DNA from: Verrucomicrobiota bacterium
GTDB taxonomy: Bacteria > Verrucomicrobiota > Verrucomicrobiia > Limisphaerales > CAIMTB01
Assembly: GCA_963205105.1 (NCBI GenBank)
Contig: CAUJJW010000066.1
Location: 1-34,275 of the forward strand
Direction of reading: 5' to 3'
DNA: 34,275 bases
Every line of letters starts with the position of its first letter. Position 1 is the stretch's first letter. Shown in pieces: positions 25,497 through 33,830 of this stretch. Below the pieces are notes generated by a model that was not told the origin of the DNA, ran no database searches, and worked only from the letters and a program-made list of their open reading frames with translations. A program made the translations under genes and the position numbers.

Positions 25497-25955
25497 ATGA
25501 AGCACAATCTCTTCGCCGCGGCGCTGCTCTGGTTCGGCGCAACTTTAGCGTCCTTCGGCGCCGACAAATCCCTCCTCAATCTCGACAAGAACGGGGTGGC
25601 CATCCAGGGCTACGACCCGGTGGCCTTCTTCACCATCAAGGCGCCGGTGAAGGGAAAACCCGAATTCAGCAGCACCTCGAACGGCGCCACTTACTGGTTT
25701 CATTCTTCCAAATCGAAAGCCGCCTTCGACGCTAAGCCTGAGAAGTATGAGCCCCGCTTCGGTGGATACTGTGCCTATGGCGTCGCCAAAGGCCGGCTCA
25801 TTGAAATCGATGTCGAAGCCTTTCAGATCATCGACGGCCAACTGCTGCTTCAATACAGCAAGGGAGTCCGCGAAGACTTCAACCAGGATGCTGCCGGCAA
25901 TCTGAAGAAAGCCGAAGTCAACTGGCCGAAGTTGGTCGAAAAGAAGGGCAAATAG
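25497..25955 (+). CDS. Exported YHS domain-containing protein
   Basis: A 152-aa protein with a signal peptide (MKHNLFAAALLWFGATLASFGA). The rest matches the YHS (seleno)protein family: VAIQGYDPVAFFTIKAPVKG, TYWFHSSKSKAAFDAKPEKY and EPRFGGYCAYGVAKGR with an ordinary Cys, ending near NWPKLVEK. The YHS fold binds metal in some proteins, so a periplasmic metal or redox role is plausible. The ATG at 25497 is chosen because it begins the signal peptide; the frame is open for 168 codons upstream without any sense. It is the first gene of a four-gene plus-strand operon, divergent from the anti-sigma/sigma pair across 276 bases. Confidence 0.9.
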   Translation: MKHNLFAAALLWFGATLASFGADKSLLNLDKNGVAIQGYDPVAFFTIKAPVKGKPEFSSTSNGATYWFHSSKSKAAFDAKPEKYEPRFGGYCAYGVAKGRLIEIDVEAFQIIDGQLLLQYSKGVREDFNQDAAGNLKKAEVNWPKLVEKKGK

Positions 25956-26009
25956 TCTGTTTTTGTGAGGGTCATCGCACCGGATCCGGCATCCACAACT
26001 ACGGCGTCC

Positions 26010-26465
26010 ATGGTGGAATTCGTTCACGCTTCGCTGTTGGCGATCCAGGCGTACGGGACTTTGGGCTTGGTGTTCGCCCTGGCGTTTCACTGGCGCGGTT
26101 TGTCCCGACTCGACCAGGGCTCCCGAGGTGCTGGCCTTGGCTTTCGATGGGTGATCACCCCGGGAGTGGTCGCCTTGTGGCCATGGCTTGCGGTGCGCTG
26201 CTGGCGAACGAAACAAGTCGGCTCCTTCGCGGAAGGGCCGCATGCGTCGGCCGCTCCGGGTCGTCTGCGCGCCGCGCACGGACTTGCCTGGAAGGCTTTG
26301 GCCGTGCTCCTGCCGCTCGCGGTTGGGGTGGCCTTGTGGTGGCGCCCCATCGACCCGAGTTCAGGAGACGTGACCGAATCGCTTCCAAGAACCGCGGCCC
26401 CCGGGAGTCCTGACGCATCCTTGCCGCCCCAACCCCATCAACCGGAAACCCAACGTTCCCACTGA
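26010..26465 (+). CDS. Small membrane protein in the YHS/Rieske operon, unknown function
   Basis: A 151-aa protein with three probable membrane helices: residues about 5-27 (HASLLAIQAYGTLGLVFALAF), 45-60 (WVITPGVVALWPWLAVRCW) and 95-115 (ALAVLLPLAVGVALWW). The loop between the last two has WRTKQVGSF and basic residues, and the C-terminal 35 residues are Pro/Ser-rich and hydrophilic. No family was recognised. It begins 54 bases after the YHS gene and ends one base before the next ATG, so it belongs to the operon. A subunit or assembly factor for the Rieske/ferric-reductase-like protein is the simplest guess. Confidence 0.75.
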   Translation: MVEFVHASLLAIQAYGTLGLVFALAFHWRGLSRLDQGSRGAGLGFRWVITPGVVALWPWLAVRCWRTKQVGSFAEGPHASAAPGRLRAAHGLAWKALAVLLPLAVGVALWWRPIDPSSGDVTESLPRTAAPGSPDASLPPQPHQPETQRSH

Positions 26466-26466
26466 C

Positions 26467-27531
26467 ATGTCGACGACCTACCGCGCCATCGATTGGAACC
26501 GCCAGAAGCGCCGCTATGACCTGACGCTGGTGGTGTTGGTGGCCCTGGTATTTCTCTCGTTCATGGGCGTGTCCTTGCTTCGCTCAACGCACATCACGGC
26601 CGAAACCCTCCTCATCCGCGGCAGCGCGGTCACCGCGTTGCTGCTGTTGCACGTGATACTGGCCATCGGTCCCCTCGCGCGGTTCGACCCGCGGTTCCTC
26701 CCCTTGCTCTACAATCGTCGGCACCTGGGTGTGACCATGTTCTTCCTTGCCCTGGTGCACAGTGTGTTCGCCACCGTGCAATTTCATGCGCTCGGAGACG
26801 AGAGTCCACTGGTCAGCGTTCTCACTGCCTATCGGCAGGATTACAACGTTTTCGCCAGCGGCGGATTTCAACCAGCGCATTTTCCGTTCGAACCGTTTGG
26901 TGCGGCAGCGCTGGTCATTCTGTTTCTCATGGCGGCGACCAGCCATGACTTCTGGCTGCGCAACCTGGGTGCCGGCTTTTGGAAGGCCCTGCATCTGGGT
27001 GTGTACGCAGCCTATGGATTGCTGCTCGTCCACGTCGCCTTCGGAGCCCTCCAGTCCGAGCGAAGCCCGGCTTATCCACTGGTGCTCGGCCTTGGCTTTG
27101 TTGTGATCGCCGGACTGCATCTCGCCGCGGCGCGCAAGGAAGCCCGGCTGGATCGGGCGGAGCTTGGAGCTGAACAGGATGGCTTCATCAGCGTCTGTCG
27201 GGCGTCGGAGGTCCGTGAAGGTCGCGGGCGGGTGGTCATGGCCCGGGGGCAGCGCGTGGCGCTGTTCCGCCAACAGGCACGCATCTTTGCGACCTCGAAC
27301 GTGTGTCGCCACCAAGGCGGCCCGGTGGGCGAGGGCCAAATCGTCGACGGTTGCATCACTTGCCCCTGGCATGGCTGGAACTACCAGCCTGAGGACGGCT
27401 GCAGTCCGCCGCCCTTCCAGGAAGTGCTGGAGACCTACAACATCCGGGTCATCGCGGGTCATGTGTGGCTGAAAGCAACCGCGAACCCTCTGGGAACGCG
27501 GTGCGCCGGAAGCCTCGTCGACGACCGCTGA
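26467..27531 (+). CDS. Ferric-reductase-like transmembrane domain fused to a Rieske [2Fe-2S] domain
   Basis: A 354-aa fusion. Residues about 15-220 hold six or so membrane helices with histidines placed for haem b binding: H62, H86, H98, H160, H176 and H189. This resembles the ferric reductase/MsrQ transmembrane family. Residues about 240-340 are a Rieske domain with CRH (C280, H282) and CPWH (C299, H302), the full cluster-binding set with a 16-residue spacing between them. This domain order suggests electron transfer between a cytoplasmic-side [2Fe-2S] cluster and haem in the membrane. No flavin or NAD domain is present, so a partner must supply electrons. It is preceded by the small membrane protein and followed after 6 bases by the Cys-motif gene. 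Confidence 0.88.
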   Translation: MSTTYRAIDWNRQKRRYDLTLVVLVALVFLSFMGVSLLRSTHITAETLLIRGSAVTALLLLHVILAIGPLARFDPRFLPLLYNRRHLGVTMFFLALVHSVFATVQFHALGDESPLVSVLTAYRQDYNVFASGGFQPAHFPFEPFGAAALVILFLMAATSHDFWLRNLGAGFWKALHLGVYAAYGLLLVHVAFGALQSERSPAYPLVLGLGFVVIAGLHLAAARKEARLDRAELGAEQDGFISVCRASEVREGRGRVVMARGQRVALFRQQARIFATSNVCRHQGGPVGEGQIVDGCITCPWHGWNYQPEDGCSPPPFQEVLETYNIRVIAGHVWLKATANPLGTRCAGSLVDDR

Positions 27532-27537
27532 ACGGAT

Positions 27538-28287
27538 ATGAACGACGACTTCTACATCGGTTATCTCGAGAAAGCCCCATCCAGCCTGGGGCGATGGACG
27601 CGCCGTGTGGTCTTGGCCTTGGGGGTGCTGGTGGTGGGGTTGGCTGCCATGCTTGCTGCGCGCCAGACCCCCGCCGAACCAGGCACCTTTGAGTTTGGCA
27701 TCCAGCGGACCTTCGAAGGCGTGCTCCATGAAAGCCCATTGCCCATGTTGCAGTCGGTGTCCTCGAACGGAGTGACGACCCACTACCTGCTGGTGGGTGC
27801 CGGCAAGTATGGCTTGCCCGCGTTTGCCCGCGGCCATGACGGTCAGCGCGTGCGGTTCCATGGGTCGCTCATTCAGAAAGGCGACAACGTCATGCTGGAA
27901 CTCAATGACGAGAAATCCTTCACCCCGCTCGGCCCCGCGGCGTCGGACAACGCGCCTGGGCGGGAGGTTATTGGCGAGATTTCGATCACGGGTGAGTTGG
28001 TGGATACCAAATGCTACTTCGGTGTGATGCGGCCGGCCACGGGCAAGATCCACCGGGCCTGCGCCGTGCGCTGCCTGAGCGGTGGCGTGCCTCCCGGACT
28101 GCTGGTTCGACAGGGCAATGACGCCTCGGTGGTGATCCTCCTGGCGGGCCTGAACGGTCGGCCGTTGTCGTATGAGGTCGAATGGGCTGCCCGACGCGTC
28201 CGTGCGACAGGAAAACTCAAGTCGCAGGGAGCCCATCTGGTTCTCGAGGTGGCGCGGCTTTCGTTGGTGGACGACGAACGCGACTAA
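27538..28287 (+). CDS. One-TM protein with a C-X12-H-X2-C-X3-C motif, unknown function
   Basis: A 249-aa protein with one membrane helix (residues about 24-41, VVLALGVLVVGLAAMLAA) and a soluble domain most likely on the outer face. The middle part (about 55-130) looks like small beta-barrel sequence. The striking part is at 151-182: GELVDTKCYFGVM (C159), then GKIHRACAVRCLSGG with H172, C175 and C179. This set of Cys and His could bind a metal, an iron-sulphur cluster or a thiol-linked cofactor. I cannot name a family. It follows the Rieske fusion by 6 bases and is the last gene of the operon, so it is probably a partner in the same electron-transfer chain. Confidence 0.78.
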   Translation: MNDDFYIGYLEKAPSSLGRWTRRVVLALGVLVVGLAAMLAARQTPAEPGTFEFGIQRTFEGVLHESPLPMLQSVSSNGVTTHYLLVGAGKYGLPAFARGHDGQRVRFHGSLIQKGDNVMLELNDEKSFTPLGPAASDNAPGREVIGEISITGELVDTKCYFGVMRPATGKIHRACAVRCLSGGVPPGLLVRQGNDASVVILLAGLNGRPLSYEVEWAARRVRATGKLKSQGAHLVLEVARLSLVDDERD

Positions 28288-28463
28288 ACCTGGGGGTATA
28301 CGAGGTCGTTCGTGTCCTTCGCGGTCGGCGGGCCCGCTCGTCCTCCACGAAACAGGCAAGGCGAGGAGGTTGAAATCCGAGCAGTGCTCGGGACATGGAA
28401 TCGGCCCGGGGTGGAACCCAGGTTGATACGCGGGCGATGGTACCTGTTCCGATGGTCGGAGGG

Positions 28464-29957
28464 TCAGTCCGGGCGTTGGGCGGCCTTTGTCGCAGGGGCG
28501 GTTGGATGGGATGCCTCTCCGGATTGCAGGACCCGCTCCAGTGCGGCCGCCGTTTCCGCCGATGGCTTGAAGTTCCCGGGGCGGTTTCCTTGAGCGATCA
28601 TCAACGGAGTCCAGCCGTACTTGTTCGTGGTGTTCCAGGTTCGAACTTCGGCTCCGTGGTCAGCCAGGAACTGGACCACGCCGGGAAGGTTCTTCAGCGC
28701 AGCCCCGTGCATGGCGGTTTCGCCGTTGGCATCGACCGCGTTCACGTCAGCGCCCAATTTCAGGAGGAGCTTGGCCGCTTCGAGCACTTCAGGTTCCTCT
28801 CCGGCGACTTCGTTGGCGGCGTCCGACCCGACCCCAATGCCACAGGCGACCATCAACGGGGTGCAGCGATCCGCATTCCCGAGCGAGGGATCGGCACCCA
28901 GTTCCAGGAGCAGGCGCATGTAGGGGACATCGGCGGTTGCGGATGCCATCAGGAAGGGTGTTGCACCCAACTTGTTGAACTGGCCCGGTCCCCCACGGCC
29001 CGATTTCAGCGGTGCGTTCACGTCGGCTCCGTGTTTCACAAGCTGGCGAATGAACTCAACCCCGCTCAAGTTTCCGGACCCCAGCGGAGGCGGCGCTCCA
29101 TGATCTTCTCCGCGGGGTGGTTTGCGGACCCAGGTCATCATGTGCAGTGGCGTGAATCCCGAACGCTGGTCATTCGGGTCGGCTCCCGCCCGTATCAGAT
29201 CCAGGGCCAGCTCGAAATGTCCGTTCTCGATCGCCAAAGTCAGGGCGGTCGTGCCCTTGCCCGGGCCTTTCGAAGGAATCTTGCGCGGTTCGGTTGCCGC
29301 GTTCACGTCGGCTCCTGCGTCGAGCAAAACCCGGACGACCTCGGATCGGCCCTCGCGTGCGGCAAACAGGAGCGGCGTGAAGCTGGAGTCTGGCAGGGTC
29401 GCACGGAGATCCGCACCCGACTTGAGAAGGAGTTGAACCACTTCAGCATGGCCGTCCGCCGCCGCCCACATCAGTGCGGTTTGGCCGCGCCGCTCCTTGG
29501 CATCGACGGTGGCACCCTTCGCGAGAAGCGCCTTCACCGGCCCTGTTTTGCCCGTGCGAGAGGCCGTCATGAGCACTGTTTCGCCGCCCCGCAGGGAGGT
29601 GTTCGCGTCGGCGCCCAGGGCGAGAAGAAGTTCAACGATCTCCGTATTCCCGCTCAGGCAGGCGATCGAGAGCGGGGCGACACCCCACCGATTGGTCGCG
29701 TTCGCATTGGCCTTGGCGTTGGCGAGCATTCGGGCGGTTGGGAGATCGTCCCGGTAGGCCGCCCAGTGCAGTGCGGTCATGCCATCCGGTTGTGGCGCGT
29801 TCGGGTCGGCGTGTGCTTCAACCAGGGTACGGACGGTGACGTGATCCCCTTGCTCGGCCGCGTCGGCGAGACGGGTGTCCGCCCCCGCCAGGACGCAGGA
29901 CGCCAGCCACAGCGAAAGACCAACTGAGCGGAAGCTTCTCATTCGAGCCAGGTCCAT
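28464..29957 (-). CDS. Secreted ankyrin-repeat protein
   Basis: A 497-aa protein with a signal peptide (residues about 1-27, with SVGLSLWLASCVLAGA) and then at least ten ankyrin repeats covering most of the chain. Recognisable units include GMTALHWAAYRDDLPTARML, GQTALMWAAADGHAEVVQLL, FTPLLFAAREGRSEVVRVLL and GATPFLMASATADVPYMRLL. One repeat carries an insert (KPPRGEDHGAPPPLGSGN). Ankyrin arrays bind proteins, so it is probably an outside-the-cell binding partner for the exported DUF1552 or DUF1592 proteins. The start was set at the ATG 29957, overlapping the DUF1552 stop as TGATG; a GTG at 29960 is also possible. Confidence 0.93.
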   Translation of the reverse strand: MDLARMRSFRSVGLSLWLASCVLAGADTRLADAAEQGDHVTVRTLVEAHADPNAPQPDGMTALHWAAYRDDLPTARMLANAKANANATNRWGVAPLSIACLSGNTEIVELLLALGADANTSLRGGETVLMTASRTGKTGPVKALLAKGATVDAKERRGQTALMWAAADGHAEVVQLLLKSGADLRATLPDSSFTPLLFAAREGRSEVVRVLLDAGADVNAATEPRKIPSKGPGKGTTALTLAIENGHFELALDLIRAGADPNDQRSGFTPLHMMTWVRKPPRGEDHGAPPPLGSGNLSGVEFIRQLVKHGADVNAPLKSGRGGPGQFNKLGATPFLMASATADVPYMRLLLELGADPSLGNADRCTPLMVACGIGVGSDAANEVAGEEPEVLEAAKLLLKLGADVNAVDANGETAMHGAALKNLPGVVQFLADHGAEVRTWNTTNKYGWTPLMIAQGNRPGNFKPSAETAAALERVLQSGEASHPTAPATKAAQRPD

Positions 29958-31300
29958 CACGCCGGACGGGACTCGAACAATTCGCTCACTTCGCCGTCGC
30001 TGTCGGCGAATGCGTCGAGGCGGACTCCGACCTTGTCGAGAAGCGTCAGGTGAAGATTGGCCAGCGGGGTCGGTCGCTCATACCGGAGGTGTTGCCCGCC
30101 CTTCATGCCGAAGGCGGTGCCGCCCGCCACGAGGATCGGCAGGTTGGTATGGTCGTGGATGTTGGGGTTGCCGATGCCGCTGCCGTAGAGGTACAGCGCG
30201 TGGTCCAGCAGGGTGCCGTTACCTTCGGGCGTGGCCTTCAGTGTGCCGAGGAACTCCGCAAAGAGGGAGACGTGGAACTGATTGATCTTCGCCATGCGCG
30301 CGATTTTGTCCGGATCATTGCCGTGATGGGAAAGGGGGTGGTGCGGGTCCGGAACTCCGATTTCGGGGTAGGTTCGATTGCTGGTTTCGCGCGCGAGCTG
30401 GAAGGTGATCACGCGGGTGACATCGCCCTGAAGGGCGAGCCGTTGCAGGTCGAACATCAGGCGGGCGTGGTCGGCATAGGCGGCGGGCGCGCCCACTGGT
30501 CGGTCCAGATCGGGGAGCGGATTCTCCCGAGTGGCGGCCTCCGCTTTCTGCACGCGCCGTTCGACCTCACGGACGGTGTCGAGGTATTGGGCGATGCGAC
30601 CGCGATCGCCCGGGCCCAGTTGGCGCTGCAACCGGAGGAGGTCGTCCTGGAATGCATCGAGAAGGCTCGCCCGCTTTCGCAGTTCGGCGCGGCGCTCGGC
30701 GAGCTTGCCGCCGTTGCCGAAGAGGCTTTCAAAGACGATTCGCGGATGCGCCTCCGCCGGCAGCGGAGTGGTGGGTGACGACCAGGAGAGGTTGTTCTGG
30801 TAAACGCAGGCGTACCCGTTGTCGCACTGGCCGACGACCGTGAGCAGGTCCATGGCCAGCTCGATCGACGGCAGTTGCGTGGCCTGGCCGATGCCTTGCG
30901 CTGCGATTTGGTCGACCGTGGTGCCGAGGTAGTAGTCGGTGCTCTCCGTCAGCCTGGCCTTGGCGGCGCTGAGGAACGCCGCGTTGGAGGTCGCGTGACT
31001 GCCGGGGTAGGCGTTCTGAAGCTCCAAGTTCGTGATCGCCGTGACCTGATCACGGACCGGCGCCAGCGAGCTAAGTATGGGCGAAAGGGCATCGAGCGTG
31101 TCGCCGGGAGGTGTCCATCGGGTGATGTCGCAACCCATCGGCATGAAGACGAAGCCGAGTCGGCGCACGGGATGGGCGGCGGTCTTTGCCAGAGGCGTGG
31201 CGGCAGGGACCATGGCTTCCAGCAGGGGTAACGCCAACGTGGCTCCGACTCCGCGCAGGAAGGTGCGTCGCGGCAGGAATTTCCTGGTGACGAAACTCAT
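29957..31300 (-). CDS. DUF1552 domain-containing protein, Tat-exported
   Basis: A 447-aa protein with a twin-arginine signal (RRTFLRG at 11-17, then VGATLALPLLEAMVPA). The DUF1552 body contains RLGFVFMPMGCDITRW, SHATSNAAFLSAAKARLTES, a conserved charged central helical stretch (LDAFQDDLLRLQRQLGPGDR), and HHPLSHHGNDPDKIARMAKI. The histidine-rich HHPLSHHG looks like a metal or active site, but the family has no established activity. The ATG overlaps the DUF1592 stop (ATGA, 31300-31297), so the proteins are made together, the usual arrangement for these families. The frame extends further upstream into the DUF1592 gene without matching the family. Confidence 0.93.
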   Translation of the reverse strand: MSFVTRKFLPRRTFLRGVGATLALPLLEAMVPAATPLAKTAAHPVRRLGFVFMPMGCDITRWTPPGDTLDALSPILSSLAPVRDQVTAITNLELQNAYPGSHATSNAAFLSAAKARLTESTDYYLGTTVDQIAAQGIGQATQLPSIELAMDLLTVVGQCDNGYACVYQNNLSWSSPTTPLPAEAHPRIVFESLFGNGGKLAERRAELRKRASLLDAFQDDLLRLQRQLGPGDRGRIAQYLDTVREVERRVQKAEAATRENPLPDLDRPVGAPAAYADHARLMFDLQRLALQGDVTRVITFQLARETSNRTYPEIGVPDPHHPLSHHGNDPDKIARMAKINQFHVSLFAEFLGTLKATPEGNGTLLDHALYLYGSGIGNPNIHDHTNLPILVAGGTAFGMKGGQHLRYERPTPLANLHLTLLDKVGVRLDAFADSDGEVSELFESRPA

Positions 31301-33696
31301 GGTGCTTTCCTCATTTTGAACGGTGGGCTGTTGACAATTCCGAGGATCAGGGACGAGAAACAATAGTCCTCCGACTGCGCGTCGCGGACGATGGTGCGGA
31401 TGGCGGGTGCGTCGAACGATTCCACGCCACGACCCAGGGCGAATGTGAGCAATCGCTCGGTCAGGGTGCTGACGAACAGGTCCGGGCGTTGGAGCAGGGC
31501 CGCTTCGAGACCGCTTGCCCCGGTGAAGCTCGATCCGTTGGGCAAGGTGCCGCTTGCGTCGATGGGTTGAGCCTCTTCGAGCGTGCGCCAGCGCCCGATG
31601 GCGTCGAAGTTCTCCAGCGCGAACCCCACCGGGTCCATGAGGTTGTGGCATCCGGCACAGGCGGCGTTCGCGCGGTGTTCGGCCAGTCGCTCGCGCATGG
31701 GCAGCGCATCGGAAACGGAGTTTTCCTTCAGGTTGGGAACATTCGGCGGCGGGGGAGGAGGTGGCGTGCCCAAAAGATTTCCGAGCACCCAGTTCCCTCG
31801 AATCACTGGCGAAGTTCGGGTGGCGTAGGACGTCACCGTGAGCACGCTGCCCTGCCGGAGCAATCCGCCGCGCTCGCTGTGGGGTGGCAGGGTGACGCGG
31901 CGGAACTGGCTGCCGTAAATGTTCGGGACGCCGTAGTGCTTCGCGAGGCGCTCGTTCAGAAACGTGTGGTTGGCCCGCAGAAGGTCGAGCACGCTGCGGT
32001 CCTCGCGGAGGAGGGTTTCGAAGTGCAGTTCGGTTTCACGACGAAATGCCTGGCGGAGGTTGTCGTCGAAATCCGGGAACAACCGAAGATCCGGCGTGAA
32101 CGACTGGAGGTTGTGCAGATGGAGCCACTGGCCGGCGAAGTTGTTGGCGAAGTTCGCAGCCCGGCCATCGGCGAGCATTCGGCGCACCTGGCCTTCCAGG
32201 ATACGGGGTGTGCGCAAGTCGCCGCGTTCCGCCGCCGCCAGCAGTTCATCATCGGGAATGCTGCTCCAAAGGAAGAACGACAGTCTGGAGGCCAGCGACA
32301 CATCGTCGAGCGGATACACCGCGCCGGGCTGGACCCCGTCGGGTTCGCGCTCGATGCGAAAGAGGAACTCCGGGTTGACGAGTACGGCATTCAAGGCCGC
32401 TTCGATCCCCGCTTCGAAGCCTTCCTCGGCCTTCGCGCGACGATAGAACTCCATTGGCCCTTGGAGATCCGCGTCCGTCACGGGCCGGCGGTAGGCTCGG
32501 CGCGTCAGCGTGGCGAGGATTCTCTCAGCGCAGGCATGCTCATCGGCTGGACCCGTGGGTTGGCAGACGAAGATTCGTCGGCGACTCGGCGAATCGCCCG
32601 CGCCTGTGGAGTTGTACGGGCCATTGACCGAGACCTGGTAGATGGCCGGCGAGAGGCGTGGGTGCCGGTGCATGTTGTACCGGGCCAGGTACGGCTGGCG
32701 TTTGGTCTCGAGAAGCGAAGACGGATTCTTGAGGAACGTCACCGCCAGCCGATGGGGTCCCGCGGTGACCGGCAGGCGCACCTTCAGGTGGGCATCCACC
32801 CGCTCAAAATCACGATCGCCCTTCGGAGGGGCTACCGTGAACGAATGCACAGGGGTGCGGTCCAGCAACACCACTCCATCGTGCGGTTCCCTCAGTCCCT
32901 CGACCTCTTCGTTGCGGTCGCGCGTCAGCCGAATCTGGACCTCATACTCGCCGTCACGCGGGAAGGTGTGCATCACCCACAGGCCGCCGCGTGTGCCTGG
33001 AGGAAGGCCATCGACCTGGTCTTCCTGCGTCAGATCCGGCCGGGGGCGGTAGGTGTCGCCGCCGGGTTGCCGGTACGGCGCGCCCACGGCGAGCCGGCTG
33101 ATCTTCGTGGCCGCGGCGATGTAACGGTCGAGGAACGTGGGGGAGAGATCACTCAGGGTTCCGTTGTCGAAGCCGCGGCTGGCGTCGTCCTTGGGAAGCA
33201 GCACCGCGGCATCGATGTCCAGGTGCAGCAAATCGCGGATGGCATTCTGGTACTCGGTCCGATTGAGCCGGCGGAAGGATTCGGTTCGGCCCGGATTCGG
33301 AGACTCCGTTGCGGCGCGATCCAGGATGGAAGCGAGGTGTCCGACGACCTCCTCGTACGTTGCGTCGGTTGGCCGATCCTTGCCCACCGGGGGCATCTGC
33401 CGTGCCCGCAACTTGCGGACAACCGATTCCCACGCCTCCGAATGGTGTGTCACGTCATCGCGACCGAGCCGTTCGAGGTCGAGGCCGCCCTTCGTCACGT
33501 CCGCATCGTGGCAGCTGACGCAATACCGATTCACCATGGATTGCACGGTGGGCGGAACCGGGTTGGGTGCCGCGTGAACGGCGGGACCGGAAGCCGAGAG
33601 GAGAACGAATGGAGCCAGGGCTGGGAGACACCATTTCCGTGCGTTCAACACGGCGACGGCGCCGATGGAACGAAGTTGGGAAATGAAGTGCTTCAC
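31297..33696 (-). CDS. DUF1592 multidomain protein with two haem-c motifs
   Basis: A 799-aa exported protein. After a signal (CLPALAPFVLLSASGPAVHA) comes a planctomycete-type cytochrome c domain with CVSCH (59-63) and a possible Met ligand in RARQMPP. Then follow DUF1587 (about 130-200, FRRLNRTEYQNAIRDLL), a beta-rich carbohydrate-binding-like region (about 215-370), DUF1595 (about 385-450), DUF1592 (about 460-595, SLASRLSFFLWSSIPDDEL), DUF1588 (about 605-705, with RTSPVIRGNWVLGNLLGT and a second haem motif CAGCH at 680-684) and DUF1585 at the end. A Pro run (TPPPPPPP) sits in DUF1588. The GTG at 33696 is the best start; an in-frame TTG at 33741 adds 15 unlikely residues. It is the first gene of a coupled operon. 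Confidence 0.92.
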   Translation of the reverse strand: MKHFISQLRSIGAVAVLNARKWCLPALAPFVLLSASGPAVHAAPNPVPPTVQSMVNRYCVSCHDADVTKGGLDLERLGRDDVTHHSEAWESVVRKLRARQMPPVGKDRPTDATYEEVVGHLASILDRAATESPNPGRTESFRRLNRTEYQNAIRDLLHLDIDAAVLLPKDDASRGFDNGTLSDLSPTFLDRYIAAATKISRLAVGAPYRQPGGDTYRPRPDLTQEDQVDGLPPGTRGGLWVMHTFPRDGEYEVQIRLTRDRNEEVEGLREPHDGVVLLDRTPVHSFTVAPPKGDRDFERVDAHLKVRLPVTAGPHRLAVTFLKNPSSLLETKRQPYLARYNMHRHPRLSPAIYQVSVNGPYNSTGAGDSPSRRRIFVCQPTGPADEHACAERILATLTRRAYRRPVTDADLQGPMEFYRRAKAEEGFEAGIEAALNAVLVNPEFLFRIEREPDGVQPGAVYPLDDVSLASRLSFFLWSSIPDDELLAAAERGDLRTPRILEGQVRRMLADGRAANFANNFAGQWLHLHNLQSFTPDLRLFPDFDDNLRQAFRRETELHFETLLREDRSVLDLLRANHTFLNERLAKHYGVPNIYGSQFRRVTLPPHSERGGLLRQGSVLTVTSYATRTSPVIRGNWVLGNLLGTPPPPPPPNVPNLKENSVSDALPMRERLAEHRANAACAGCHNLMDPVGFALENFDAIGRWRTLEEAQPIDASGTLPNGSSFTGASGLEAALLQRPDLFVSTLTERLLTFALGRGVESFDAPAIRTIVRDAQSEDYCFSSLILGIVNSPPFKMRKAP

Positions 33697-33830
33697 GGTG
33701 GCTAATATCGTGCTCCTCGGGACGAGGTCGGACAAGGTCAAAGCCTGTGGGGTGCGTTGAGCGTACTCGCTGGGCAGGGATTGGGGATTGAAGTTGGAAC
33801 TCTTGCCTTGTCGGGGATTAGCGAGGGCTC

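Noticed and set aside
26584..28359. 591-codon minus-strand frame opposite the Rieske fusion and Cys-motif genes
   Set aside because: The plus strand carries the Rieske motif, membrane helices and tight operon spacing; the antisense translation is His/Gln-rich without motifs.
31489..33705. 738-codon plus-strand frame opposite the DUF1592 gene
   Set aside because: The opposite strand encodes all expected DUF1587/1595/1592/1588/1585 segments and two haem motifs; the plus-strand translation has none.
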